A DNA stretch of 64,000 bases from Isoetes taiwanensis (Eukaryota; Streptophyta; Lycopodiopsida; Isoetales; Isoetaceae), in assembly GCA_021234155.1 (NCBI GenBank), contig JAJEKV010000020.1, positions 9,364,142-9,428,141 of the forward strand. Direction: 5' to 3'. A program made the position numbers and the translations under genes. The notes under the pieces are model-generated. The model was not told the origin of the DNA. It searched no databases and worked only from the letters and a program-made list of their open reading frames with translations. Of this stretch, positions 21,798-31,500 are shown piece after piece; position 1 is the stretch's first letter, and each line of letters begins with the position of its first letter.

Positions 21798-21858
21798 AAG
21801 AAGAAGAAGAAGAAGAAGAAGAAGAAGAAGAAGAAGAAGAAGAAGAAGAAGAAGAAGA
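19068..21858. mobile_element. 2.7-kb insert between GAA repeats, with exon-like blocks (captured DNA?)
   Basis: Absent from copy A, where ..cgagagagaacggtacac.. is continuous (about 7000). It starts with about ten GAA units (19068-19099) and ends with about thirty (21768-21858). Inside, blocks look like short exons: 20020-20060 ends in actcag/gtttg (frame NRTPDALTQ); 20230-20395 reads DGVKSESLNSKDAGEAYLRE and NENQMALHKDNRQMIGAKTT up to an actcag/gttttt donor; and ggctgcag/gtacggg lies at about 21285-21300. The order suggests a captured host gene fragment carried inside the Helitron. I do not recognise the gene. The alternative is a nested non-autonomous element. Confidence 0.5.
21768..21858 (+). 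repeat. (GAA)n microsatellite, about 30 units
   Basis: Uninterrupted AAG/GAA triplets over about 90 bp, homopurine on plus. Long pure GAA tracts can form triplex DNA. It marks the right side of the copy B insert. Confidence 0.95.
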
Positions 21859-21877
21859 CGACGGTACACAAACTTGA

Positions 21878-23971
21878 GTGAACAAGCTAGAGAGAGAGTG
21901 CGAGAGAATGCGAGACAACGGTCAAGGGAACGTCAATCCAGGATGTGATGAATTTCATGAAGTTCCTTCTCACACAACTAGAATTGAAATAACCCACACT
22001 ATTTCAACACCAAATATAAATATGGCAGCCACCAATGGAATCGACTTACTTGAAAGATCGCCGCCAGTTGCAAGTTTAGCAAGCAACTAGGACGCCTTCA
22101 ACATCAGGTGTGTCACCCATCAACGGAAACGATATGTCCAACGGGTCACCGACAGTTGCAGGTGGAGTCAAAGCAACTGGAACAACACAAGACATGTCAT
22201 CCACCAATGTAGATGAGTTGTTAGATGGGCCATCAGTTGCGGGTGAGCAAAACATGTACATAGATGAATGATATGCAATACTAAGTGAAGACCGTAGGGA
22301 GGAATTGCGTCGTATGTGTAGGGAACGATATGCCAATCTGATCAATGAAGATAGAAACCGTACACGTCAGACAGACGGAGAATGTGACCCTAACACACAT
22401 TGGCAAGATCGTGCAGGTCATATGAGATTAGCAATCAACCGAACATTTACAATTTGCACGCGGGCTAAGCATTGCACGTATTGCCACATACCTTTGCTAC
22501 TCCCACAGTTACCGCCTTTGCCTAATGCATTAGTTCACTTATACGACGTGCTCGACTTCAACAGAAAGTGCAGAAGGATAAATAAATTATTTTGTTTTAG
22601 TGTGCTTGGAGTCGATGGTAGGTTTGTCGATTTAGGTTACCCTTCGTCGGTGGCCATCATGGGTCGTACGTACCATCGTTTGCTTCTAAAAAAAGACACG
22701 GGGCATCCCATACATTGGTATATATATGATGATTCACAACGTTACACGCAGGCGGGTTTTCAAAGTGTGCCATTCCAGTGGGTTGCAACCATCGGATCAA
22801 TCCTTGATCGAATAAATCCGTTTATTAGAAATCTTCTAACAATGGGGAGCATGCGTATGCCTTCGGCATACATTATAATTGAAGGTGTAATCGGGGGTGA
22901 TGAAATGGCGGCTATTGCAGAGGTTAGTAACACTCCACATTGCACCGAGTTCTGCGGATCGGGCTCGAATGAGGGTGAACCGACTTTCGTTAACATTCTT
23001 GATCCCATGTACGAACCTCTGCAGTATCCACTCCTCTTCCCACATGGTACACCAGGATGGGGCCCAATGAATGAATATGGGTTAACACAACTACAGTGGT
23101 ACAAAGCAAGACTGTTGCATGAGGACAGGTTCCATCGACTTAGGCGTTTATGTGAAGAGTACCTAGTTGACATGGAGTTGAAGATGCACGGCTAAATTAC
23201 TTCAGTACTTCTGCCTTTCGGAATAGACGAATTCAATACGACGAGGACTATTCCGAACGAGAGAATGATGACCAAAGTAATGTTATATTACCTTTCGTCG
23301 TTTTCGGGTTGCCGGAGATGGTGCTCTGCATTGTTCTTGCGATGCATTAGCCCACTTTCTAGGTCAAAAGGGTCGTCCAACCCTATTCATTATGATGACT
23401 ACGAATCTGGACCGGCGGAGATAAGGGCGCCTTTGGACTCCGGACGAATCGTCGACATACCCATGACCCGTTCGATGCTTTCATGGGCGATTAAAAGCGA
23501 TTGAAAGAATTGTTACATAAATTCTTCCAACGTGTAATAAAATGCGGTGGTAGAGTTTCAGAAATGTGGACTCCCACACTCCCATCTTGTGTTATGCGTC
23601 GCAGAGCGGATATACAGATAGAATGTGTCGATGAAATCATATCCGCGGAAGCGCCAACTAATCCGATTCTTCGTGGTCAGGTTCAAAAATTCATGACTCA
23701 CAGACATTCTGATAGGTGCTCCCCAGGCAATTCTTCATGCTGCTACCACTATCCAAACCAATCAATCCAACCACGCATCTTGACTCGAAAGGCTACGTGC
23801 AACAAGAGGAGGAGTATAGACGATGCATGGGTAGTCCCATACAACACATTCTTACTCCATGAACTCAATTGTCATATTATGGTTGATATCGCGTCCACTG
23901 TACATGTCTTTTCTTACCTATATGGCTACATATATAAGGGGTTTGATACAGCTAGATTTCAGATAACTTGA
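21878..23971 (+). pseudogene. Helitron Rep (HUH endonuclease), copy B
   Basis: A long open piece at 22305-23195 carries the basic N-terminal repeats (CRERYANLINEDRNRTRQTD), then GVDGRFVDLGYPSS, HWYIYDDSQRYTQAGF, GSMRMPSAYIIIEG and LDPMYEPLQYPLLFPHGTPGW. It ends at KMHG*, near the point where copy A also changes frame. Downstream, the Helitron_like_N block is in several frames. The HUH motif reads with Cys for Arg (GLPHSHL preserved in DNA at about 23567-23590), and HSDRCSPGNSSCCYHY is intact at 23700-23750. Breaks at 23300-23480 coincide with CAG/CTG-to-CG differences from copy A. Rep would cut single-stranded ends by a tyrosine nucleophile. Non-functional as written. Confidence 0.8.
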
Positions 23972-24406
23972 GAGAGGCATACAGTTGCAGAACCATCGTC
24001 AAGTCATAACGAGGCAAGCGTCGGTAACGAGGATAGAAGTCACGATGCAGAACATTCATCTGAACACGATCCGCGAGGACAATCTTCTAGATCAAGTAAC
24101 AGAAATGAGATACATGATTACTTAAAGGCGCGCTATCTTTCTGCCATGGAGGCATCCTGGAGGATAATGTCATACGACATAACGAACAAATCCCCTGCTG
24201 TTAAATGCCCACCTCTCCATCTGCTGCGCTTGAACACGAAGTCATTATTAGACCGATACTTCTTACAACCTCTTGATGAGGTATTCGATGCACTCACATA
24301 GATTCAATATTATGAACAGTATACGCTCACAGCGTATAGTCCGTCATTAGCATTTCAAGCTGGCTCTTACATAGAACAAGAGCAAGAAGGATTTACTAAA
24401 AACATT

Positions 24407-24751
24407 GTGAGGAAAAGGTCAAGGCAGCCATTAGTATGTAGGATACGCTTGCTTTTACCTAGGGTCGGCGAGGCATTCTACCTGAGACAATTTTTGTTGC
24501 ATCATCCCGCAAGGACATGGGCTGAGTTAAGGATCGTTAATGGTCAGCACCATGACACGTATCAACAGGCTACAGAAGCAGAGTGTTTGCTCGCAGCACA
24601 TAACGAATCAATTCTAGTTATGGAAGAGGCAGTTTCTCTGTCATTGAGTCCTAGACAACTACGTTTTCTTTTTGCTATGTTACTACTTGATCAAGGTCCA
24701 GCGATCGAGCTATGGACGAGGTTTCGAGTACCCATGAGCATCGACCCGTAG
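24407..24751 (+). CDS. Helitron Rep-helicase linker domain, copy B
   Basis: Open 114-codon piece with the conserved segment between Rep and Pif1 in plant Helitrons: VCRIRLLLPRVGEAFYLRQF, HHPARTWAELRIVNGQHHDT, ATEAECLLAA, and LSLSPRQLRFLFAMLLLDQG ending AIELWTRF. This block precedes the helicase in intact elements. Here it runs into an internal deletion: a few codons later the text is already EHRPVAYNASIKSS, which belongs well downstream in Pif1. Confidence 0.75.
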   Translation: MRKRSRQPLVCRIRLLLPRVGEAFYLRQFLLHHPARTWAELRIVNGQHHDTYQQATEAECLLAAHNESILVMEEAVSLSLSPRQLRFLFAMLLLDQGPAIELWTRFRVPMSIDP

Positions 24752-25602
24752 CATACAATGCATCTATAAAATCATCATTGCTTTGGCAGAGCTTTCGTGT
24801 GTTGAGATTGGAGGAAGCTATTTGAAATGCAGATGATCCTGAGCTAATGCAATATGTCGATTGCATAGGAGAGGATTGGGAGCAATCCAGAGTTCCATTG
24901 GACATATTCAACACAACTACAGACTTAACAGATACGATTGAATTTCTATATCCCTGCGACATCCTTCGAGATCCAAAAACATGCAAGAAACGTAACTTCC
25001 TGTCGCCGATTAATAAGAGTGTTGACAGCTTCAACTATCGCATCCTTGATAGAGTTCTTGGTCATGATAAGTCGTATTATAGCCACGATCACATCTCCGA
25101 ACAAGATGAGATTATACACGATCACGCATATGCAACATCAGATTTCCTTTGGAATACCTAATCATGAACTCAAGATTAAGGTGGGTGCTATATGTCACAT
25201 TATGAAGCGGCTAGACATGGAAAAGGGTCTTGTAGGGTTATGGTTGTATCGATGCATGCAAAGTTCGTAATGGTGAAGGTATTGGATGAAGCATCAGACG
25301 ATGATGCATGCACGTACTCGATCTCTAGAACTGATTTCTTCTATCGACCAGATAACCGACCTTGGACAATCCACAGGAGGCAATTACCCCTCCAATTATC
25401 TTACTCGACCACTTTCAATAGTTGCCAGGGATTGACATTAGATCGTGTCGTCATCGACTTGCGTACTGATGTGTTCGCACATGGCCAGCTATATACGGTG
25501 CTTACTCGCATGCGGAATAGACAGGACGTCCTCATCCTTCTCTCACCAGATAACACAACAAAGTGCACTAAGAATATCGTCTACAGGGAGCTACTTCTAT
25601 GA
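24735..25602 (+). pseudogene. Pif1-like helicase of Helitron copy B, Walker A/B region deleted
   Basis: Pif1-family helicases unwind DNA ahead of the rolling-circle nick. What remains begins at NASIKSSLLWQSFRVLRLEE (24755-24830, stop after EEAI), then DDPELMQYVDCIGEDWEQ, PLDIFNTTTDLTDTIEFLYP and FLSPINKSVDSFNYRILD (24840-25161). Next come NHELKIKVGAICHIMKRLDM (about 25163-25225), and RQLPLQLSYSTTFNSCQGLT with LDRVVIDLRTDVFAHGQLYT and VLTRMRNRQDVLIL (25370-25560), which match the C-terminal motifs V and VI region. Roughly 200-250 residues with the nucleotide-binding GxGKT and DE boxes are missing. One further shift occurs near 25160. Confidence 0.8.
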
Positions 25603-26080
25603 TGAGGTACACTTTCTGGAGCCTTTCTTTATGCATATGACACTATGAATGTTGTGGATATGATGCACACCAAACTAAACTTCAAATAAGGTACGTTTTA
25701 TATAGCTTTCACATGTACTGTCTTTTTAGCCTGGATGATAGATGGCCTGTTCTTCGATTACCACGAGGTCCCATTCAATTCAAAGAAAAAAATGACCATC
25801 GCGGTGGCTGACTAGTGGTCAACCCATTGGTTATGGACTATGATGAGGTACATTTTCTGGATCCTTTCATTATGCAGATGACACTAGAAGTGCCGTGGAT
25901 ATGATGCACACCGACCTGGGCTTCAAACAAGGTACGTTCTATATAGCTTTCACGTTTACTAACTTTTTAGCCCAGATGATAGATGGCCTATTGTTCGATT
26001 ACCATGAGATCCCATTCAATTCAAAGAAAAAGATGACAATCGCAGTGGTTGCCTAGTGGTCAGGCCATTGGTTATGGGCG
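25601..26080 (+). repeat. 241-bp tandem duplication at the Helitron tail
   Basis: 25601-25841 and 25842-26080 are two collinear copies, both starting gatgaggtaca and both ending in the tRNA-like phrase tagtggtc...ccattggttatgg. The first overlaps the helicase stop codon, so the duplication includes element sequence. It may represent the Helitron 3' region; no clear terminal hairpin or CTRR end was recognised. Confidence 0.8.
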
Positions 26081-26480
26081 ATCCCACCGAACTCAAAACC
26101 CCATTGACTACCATAATCGGGTGGTCTTGCGGAATAGAGAATGGACAACAAAAAGCGTCGCGATGATGGTCCGTGGTCGAGGCCATTGGTTATGGGCAAC
26201 TCCCAGCTAGGCTCACAACCCACTGGTTATGGTTGGATGATGCAAAGCAAAAAATGAACAAATAGCCCACCGCGGCGGTGGTTTAGTGGTTAGGCCATTG
26301 GGTATGGGCAATTCCCACCCAGGCTCAAAGCCCGCTAGCTACCATCGGGTGGTGCATCATAAAGAATGGATATAAAAGCCCGCCATGCTAGTGGTCTAGT
26401 GGTCAGGCCACTGGTTATGGGCAACCCCATCCAGGCTCAAACCCCACTGACTATCATCGGGTGGTAAAATGGAATGAGTA
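26041..26480 (+). repeat. Tandem tRNA-like (SINE-like) repeats, about 113 bp each
   Basis: About four units start near 26041, 26158, 26271 and 26382. Each has a TGGTYTAGTGGTYAGG segment resembling a tRNA A box and, some 40 bp later, GGCTCAAANCCC resembling a B box, then a variable 40-50-bp spacer ending in catcgggtgg. A separate good B box (gcgggttcaagtcccacc) lies at about 26549-26566. They do not fold as complete tRNAs by eye. Best read as diverged RNA polymerase III-type repeats. Confidence 0.55.
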
Positions 26481-26651
26481 GAACGGAATCTCATGGTACT
26501 TGAGACAACATCCATCCATCATACAGGCACAAGAACATACGGCAACATTGCGGGTTCAAGTCCCACCTGTACTTGAGTTGTCATGTTAACCAAATATAGA
26601 AAGGTGACCCATCCCAAGCGCTAATGATTGCGTAGGTGGAGGACGTGGGGT

Positions 26652-26705
26652 CGAGAAAGAGAAACATTCGCGGCGGCCAAGGCCGTCGCGATAAGTTTCT
26701 TGTAG
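26652..26705 (+). repeat. CACTA-like terminal motif
   Basis: Reads gagaaagagaaacattcg, then cggcggccaaggccgtcgcg, then ataagtttcttgtag. Related copies lie at 26829-26853, 38539-38584 and 38922-38970, and inverted at 50151-50205 (starting cattacaagaaatttatcg). CACTA transposons end in CACTACAAGAAA..., so these are probably decayed termini or solo ends; the GC core is itself palindromic. Confidence 0.45.
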
Positions 26706-27058
26706 CTAATAAATGCTTCATTACTTTAATTCTATTCAACTCTCTCCAAAAATCCACAACTTCATACTCTTAGGCAGTGCTTGGACATCAAACATACTTC
26801 TCAACAAAACAACTCAAAAAAAAAACAAAGGCCGCCACGACAAACTTCTTGTAATTCATAATTGTTTGTAATTTTGAGCACACAAGTTACTTCATTCATA
26901 TTCTAATAGACATTCTTCTTGCCACATGGTAAAATAACTTAAACCATGACTCAATTACAGCAACCTCATTTTTTAAGGTAATATAAATCTCACCATATGT
27001 AGATTCTCAGTATTTTTGCCTCGTGACTTTTATACTTGTTTTGTTCAACCGAGGGTAC

Positions 27059-28540
27059 TTAGTCTTTCAACATGGAAAATGGAGGAGGAGGGAGGAGAGG
27101 GAGGAAGAGAAGCAGGAATGGACACAGGAGCAGGGGCAAGCTAGCTAGAACCCGAAGCTGCCAAGACTGGAGAGGGAGCAGAGGAAGATGGAGACACCTG
27201 GCCATGGGCTGCAGATGCTGCATGAGCAAAGGGAGGTGTTCTTCTAACGGGAAAACTAAAGAATGCCTCAGCATCAGGGAACATGTCTGCAAGCTCAGGA
27301 CCATCGACAAACTATATTTGAAGAACAGTGGACCACTTTTGACAACAACAGATTTTGGGAGAGATGCGTTAGCTGGAAGAGAAACACAAATACGAGGACC
27401 ATTCACAATAGAATGAGCAAGCTGGAGACCCAAGCCACTAGCAATAGCCATCGTGAACTTTGGAACTTGCAACTCAATAGGAAAATCTTCCAAGGCAAAC
27501 CAGCATGGCATCCGAAGTGCTAGTCAAAAAGCTAGGAATGTATACCTGATACAAAAGATAGTGCCCCCATAAAGGATCTACCCCCCGCTCCACCAGCTTA
27601 AAAACTGCTATGGGAGACCCAAACATGATCAGGAAATAATTGTTTTGCTTGTCAATAAAGACTCATGCTGGAATAAACCCAATCTCTGTAGATGCTACTT
27701 CAACCAAAATCCCATCCTTCTAAGATCGACAAAGTAAAGTGACACACAACAACATGAGAGACAAGATTCTAAATACACTGTAAATGTATGCCGTGATGAA
27801 TTTCAACTACAGGAAGCCCCGCCTGCGTGAAAGTGTTAGAGCAGTCATTAGTGTGAAGGGAGTTGAATGTCCATCTTATCTTCCACAGCCTGTAACTCCT
27901 TCAGCCGTGAATTAGCAAAGCGCACACCAGATGTCATATCATGCTTTATCCAATCACTAAAACGTGCACGCGACACACGAACAATTGTATCACTAGAGGT
28001 CCAAGGAGCAGGAGTAGGAGCATGCAAAAGACCCGCAGAAAAGAAAGGAGTAGAAGACAAAAATCCAACAGAGGTAGACGAAAAATGGGAACCACGAGGA
28101 CTGAGATGTACAAGATAACAAGAACCTGCAATTGCAGCAGACGAGGAAGCATTGAGAGGCGAAAATTGTTCCAAATTAGTGGATGCACTAGCAGACGGAA
28201 GTGCAAAAGTAAGAGGATTGAGACTGAGTTAGTAGGCAAAGCAGGAGGAATTACAGAAGCATAAGATTGCATAGGGAAGGCAGAAATAGAAAATAAAGCA
28301 ATAGAAGGATACCCTAGTGCCATGGAAGCAGAACTGACAGAAGAAATAGCAACTGAGGGAGACATACTAGGCTTAACCGCAGAGGCCGAAATGGGATACC
28401 CCAAATCCGGCACTGATTCTGATGTTAGACTACCTGGCATCATTCACCAATGGAAAGCTTATAGTCTGAGCTTTCCAACGCACCAAAAATCATCCAAATC
28501 TGACACCCGAGGAGAGAGATACGCACAGAAACGATAGACG
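27059..28540 (-). pseudogene. LINE ORF1 (DUF4283-like), inverted 5' part of an L1 element
   Basis: Minus-strand sequence reads as the front of a plant L1 element. A 5'UTR-like stretch (28440-28540) comes first, then N-terminal text with SSDTIVRVSRARFSDWIKHD (about 27930-28000) and FGSPIAVFKLVERGVDPLWG with HYLLYQVYIPSF (about 27535-27620). PCWFALEDFPIELQVPKF and AIASGLGLQLAHS follow (27430-27511), then a Ser/Pro-rich tail to about 27060. Several frameshifts. ORF1 proteins bind element RNA. It lies head-to-head with ORF2 at 28875, which is best explained as a 5' inversion made during insertion. Confidence 0.6.
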
Positions 28541-28563
28541 GCGCCTAAGGATGGCGCCTAAGG

Positions 28564-31500
28564 ATGTCCCAAGCTGCTCTTTCTGATGAACAATGTGAGA
28601 GGCTTGCAGTCATTGCTCACAAACAGGAACGATTGGAAACATCTCGTGGTGAGTGGTCCGTCTCTCATATGAAAAGAGTTGTCCGTCGGAGAAATACTAT
28701 TGCACAACAATCTCTTCTTGCTGAGTGTGCTACTCCTACTGAACCAGCAGTAGCTACCATTGTTACAACCCTTCCTGCATCATTTGAACTGACCTGGGCT
28801 GATCAGGTGGAAGCATCATATACTAATAGTGACTCCATGGATTTCGAACACCAGTCACTAGACCCCCCTCCATTATGAAGCTGGTTTCCTGGAATGTTCG
28901 GGGTGTTGCTTCTTCCCCAACCAAAAGGAGCAATCTTTCCATGGCTCTTGCTAGGTTGAATTCAGATTTCTATTGTTTAGAAGAGCACAAATGCAAAAAG
29001 GAGGATATGCAAAAGGTAGCCTCTGTGGTAGGTAGACAATATAACGTCTTGATGGTTGCAGTAGGCTCGACAAAAGCATGGAGACATGATATATCAGTCA
29101 CATTCACTCATGCTGACAGATTTTATCGCTGGATCATTATCAAGTAGTTTAATAAGGGACAAGAGTGGGGACTAGTGAACGTGTATGTGCACAATAGAGC
29201 TCATCAGCGAGGTGCACTCTGGGCTGCTTTGAGATCCAAACTAGTTCAGCTGGAGGCTCATGTTGCATGGTTGTTGGTGGATGACTTCAATATGGTGGAG
29301 TTGGAAGTTGATCAGTGCGGCAGAGGATCAGAAATCGTCCAAGGCTTTAAACGTGAACAGTGGCAGCGCTTGATGCATAACTATCATTTGGTAGAGGTGG
29401 ATGGCGATAGAACCTTCACTTGGTGCAATGGTTGTCTTAGAGCTGGTAGAGCATATGCACGTCATGACAGAGGATATTATAATGCATTGGCAGCTACATA
29501 TTTGCATAATTTCTCTCACCAAAATAGGCTTGACAGCTCTATTTCAGATCACAATCTGCAGTATTTCTCTTGTTCTCAGGATGGGGCGCATAGTAGGACC
29601 AAGACTTATTTCAAGCCAAACACTTCATACTTGAAGGATGAGGAGTTTAAGAATAGATGCATGCAAGCCTGGTCCCCTGCATTTGTGAGAAGGAAAGCAT
29701 TGGCTGGGATTGTTGATGCTCTGGCTACCATGAAGTCCTTTGCTAAGAATTGGGATCGTCAACGAGTTGCTGGTAGTCGAGGGATTCTGATTGCTCTGTA
29801 CCACAGTTAGTGGCTTGCAAGTCTGTTGTACCATCAGCTGCCTAGGAGGAGAAGCAGATTTTTGCCAGCATTAAATGGATGGAAGCTGAGCAAGTTCATC
29901 ATGCTCGAGTTAAAGCGGGCTTGCAATGGTTCAAAAAGTGGGATTGCTGCACGTGCTTCTTTTCAGAGCTGCAAAAATTCAGAGACAAGCTTCTGCGATG
30001 GTGTCTCTCCAAGTTGAAGATGGGCATCTCATCTCTGATCCTGAGCAACTTAAGTTCTTTCTGCATGGCCACTTTTCTTCCTTTTTTGCTTCTCATCGCC
30101 TTCCCTTCCAATCAGATTTTCAAGAGGCATTACTTGCAAAGATACATCCTATTATATATGAGGAGCAAATAGCTACTCTAGAAGAGATTATAGTGAATGA
30201 TTTGGCAGATACTACCTTCCGTTTGGAGAAAGAAAAGTGTCATAGAATTGATGGTATTCCTATGGAGTCCTTTCAGGAGTTCTGGGGTTGGGTTGGCGAT
30301 GATATGTATGATGCATTTCAGGATTTCAAGAGGCAAAGGTGTCTAGACAACATTCTTAACTCAGGCTACATTTCTCTCATTCCCAAGTGTAAGGAGCCTT
30401 CATCGGACTGGCGCCCTATTACCATGCTATCTTCTATGTACAAAATTTTTGCCAAAGCTTATGAACAAAAGCTTCGGGATATTCTTGCTGATTCCATATC
30501 CTCTACACAATCAAGATTTCTCCACGATGATGCATATTGAACAACGTAGCTGCTGCTTATGAAGGTATTTATTGGGCTCGACTTTAGGGCCATGAAGTTG
30601 TATATTTGAAGCCGGACTTTGCAAAAGCGTACGACAGTGTTGACTGGACCTTCTTAGAGAAATGTCTCTTATGCTTTTGTTTTGGTGCCCAATTCACAGC
30701 TCATATCATGAGGCTTCATTATTCTACTCGCTCTTCTATTCTCTTCCAAGGGGAACCCTCAGCATTCTTTCAGGTGGGTCGTGGCATCTGTCAGGGCTGC
30801 CCATTAGCTCCATTATTATTTGCAGTTGTGGTAGAGGTCCTTGCCCAGGTCTTCTCTCTTGCCGCTCAGGAAGGAATCTTGCATGGACTTCCTATGAACA
30901 ATGGATCGCAGGAGATCTGTAATCAATATGTGGATGACACTTTCCTTATTTTGAGGGCAAATGAGCAAAATTTGCAGAATGCCATTTCCTTGTTGGATTC
31001 TTTCTCCCTAGCATTTGGTATTTTTGTGGGTTGGCAGAAGTGCACAGCACTATGGACATTGCACTCTGCAGTTCCACCATGCGTAACTGCCTATCCATGG
31101 AAGATTCTTCCTCATGGTAAAGCAACCAAACTTCTTGATATCACCTTTTTTGGTGGTCCACAGCTAAGATTTCCATGGCGAGACGAATCATTATGGCTAA
31201 GTCAGTTCTTAGTAGTACCAATGTGTATATGGATTCATTCATGTTGGCTCCACACTCAAAAGTACAACTTATTATCATGGTTGTCAGGAACTTCATTTGG
31301 GGGGAAACAGAGGAGGGTGCTGCTGTCAAATTCAGTTGGAAAAAATGCATGTTGCCAAAGCATTTTGGCAGCCTTAGGATGATCAATTTTTTTTTGTAGA
31401 GCAAAGTGATAATTTCTATGTTTATTTGGAGAATTTTGAATAATGTGGACGAGTCCCCGGGTTTCCATCTTGTTTATCAGTCTTTGCAAATGTGCATTTC

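Larger units (their letters stand above)
13008..25640 (+). mobile_element. Helitron, tandem copy B (reaches the helicase C-terminus)
   Basis: Second tandem copy. Order: ORF-a (13162-13663), non-coding DNA with a promoter-like block (14833-15200), ORF-b (17753-18106), ORF-c (18227-18635), Rep N-terminus (18790-19008 and 21878-22412), Rep HUH region (22420-23971), linker (24407-24751) and Pif1 helicase C-terminus (24760-25602). Private insertions are a LINE fragment at about 15929-17743 and a GAA-flanked 2.7-kb segment at 19068-21858. The helicase lacks its Walker motifs, so neither copy is autonomous. The right end is set at the helicase stop plus a few bases; the next 440 bp form a 241-bp tandem duplication that may belong to the element. 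Confidence 0.85.

Noticed and set aside
26271-26350. Possible functional tRNA gene
   Set aside because: A- and B-box-like words are present but no complete cloverleaf or anticodon arm could be drawn.
27072-27523. Plus-strand Arg/Gly-rich frame (ENGGGGRRGRKRSRNG...)
   Set aside because: It is the reverse of the Ser/Pro-rich LINE ORF1 tail on minus, which carries the recognisable motifs.
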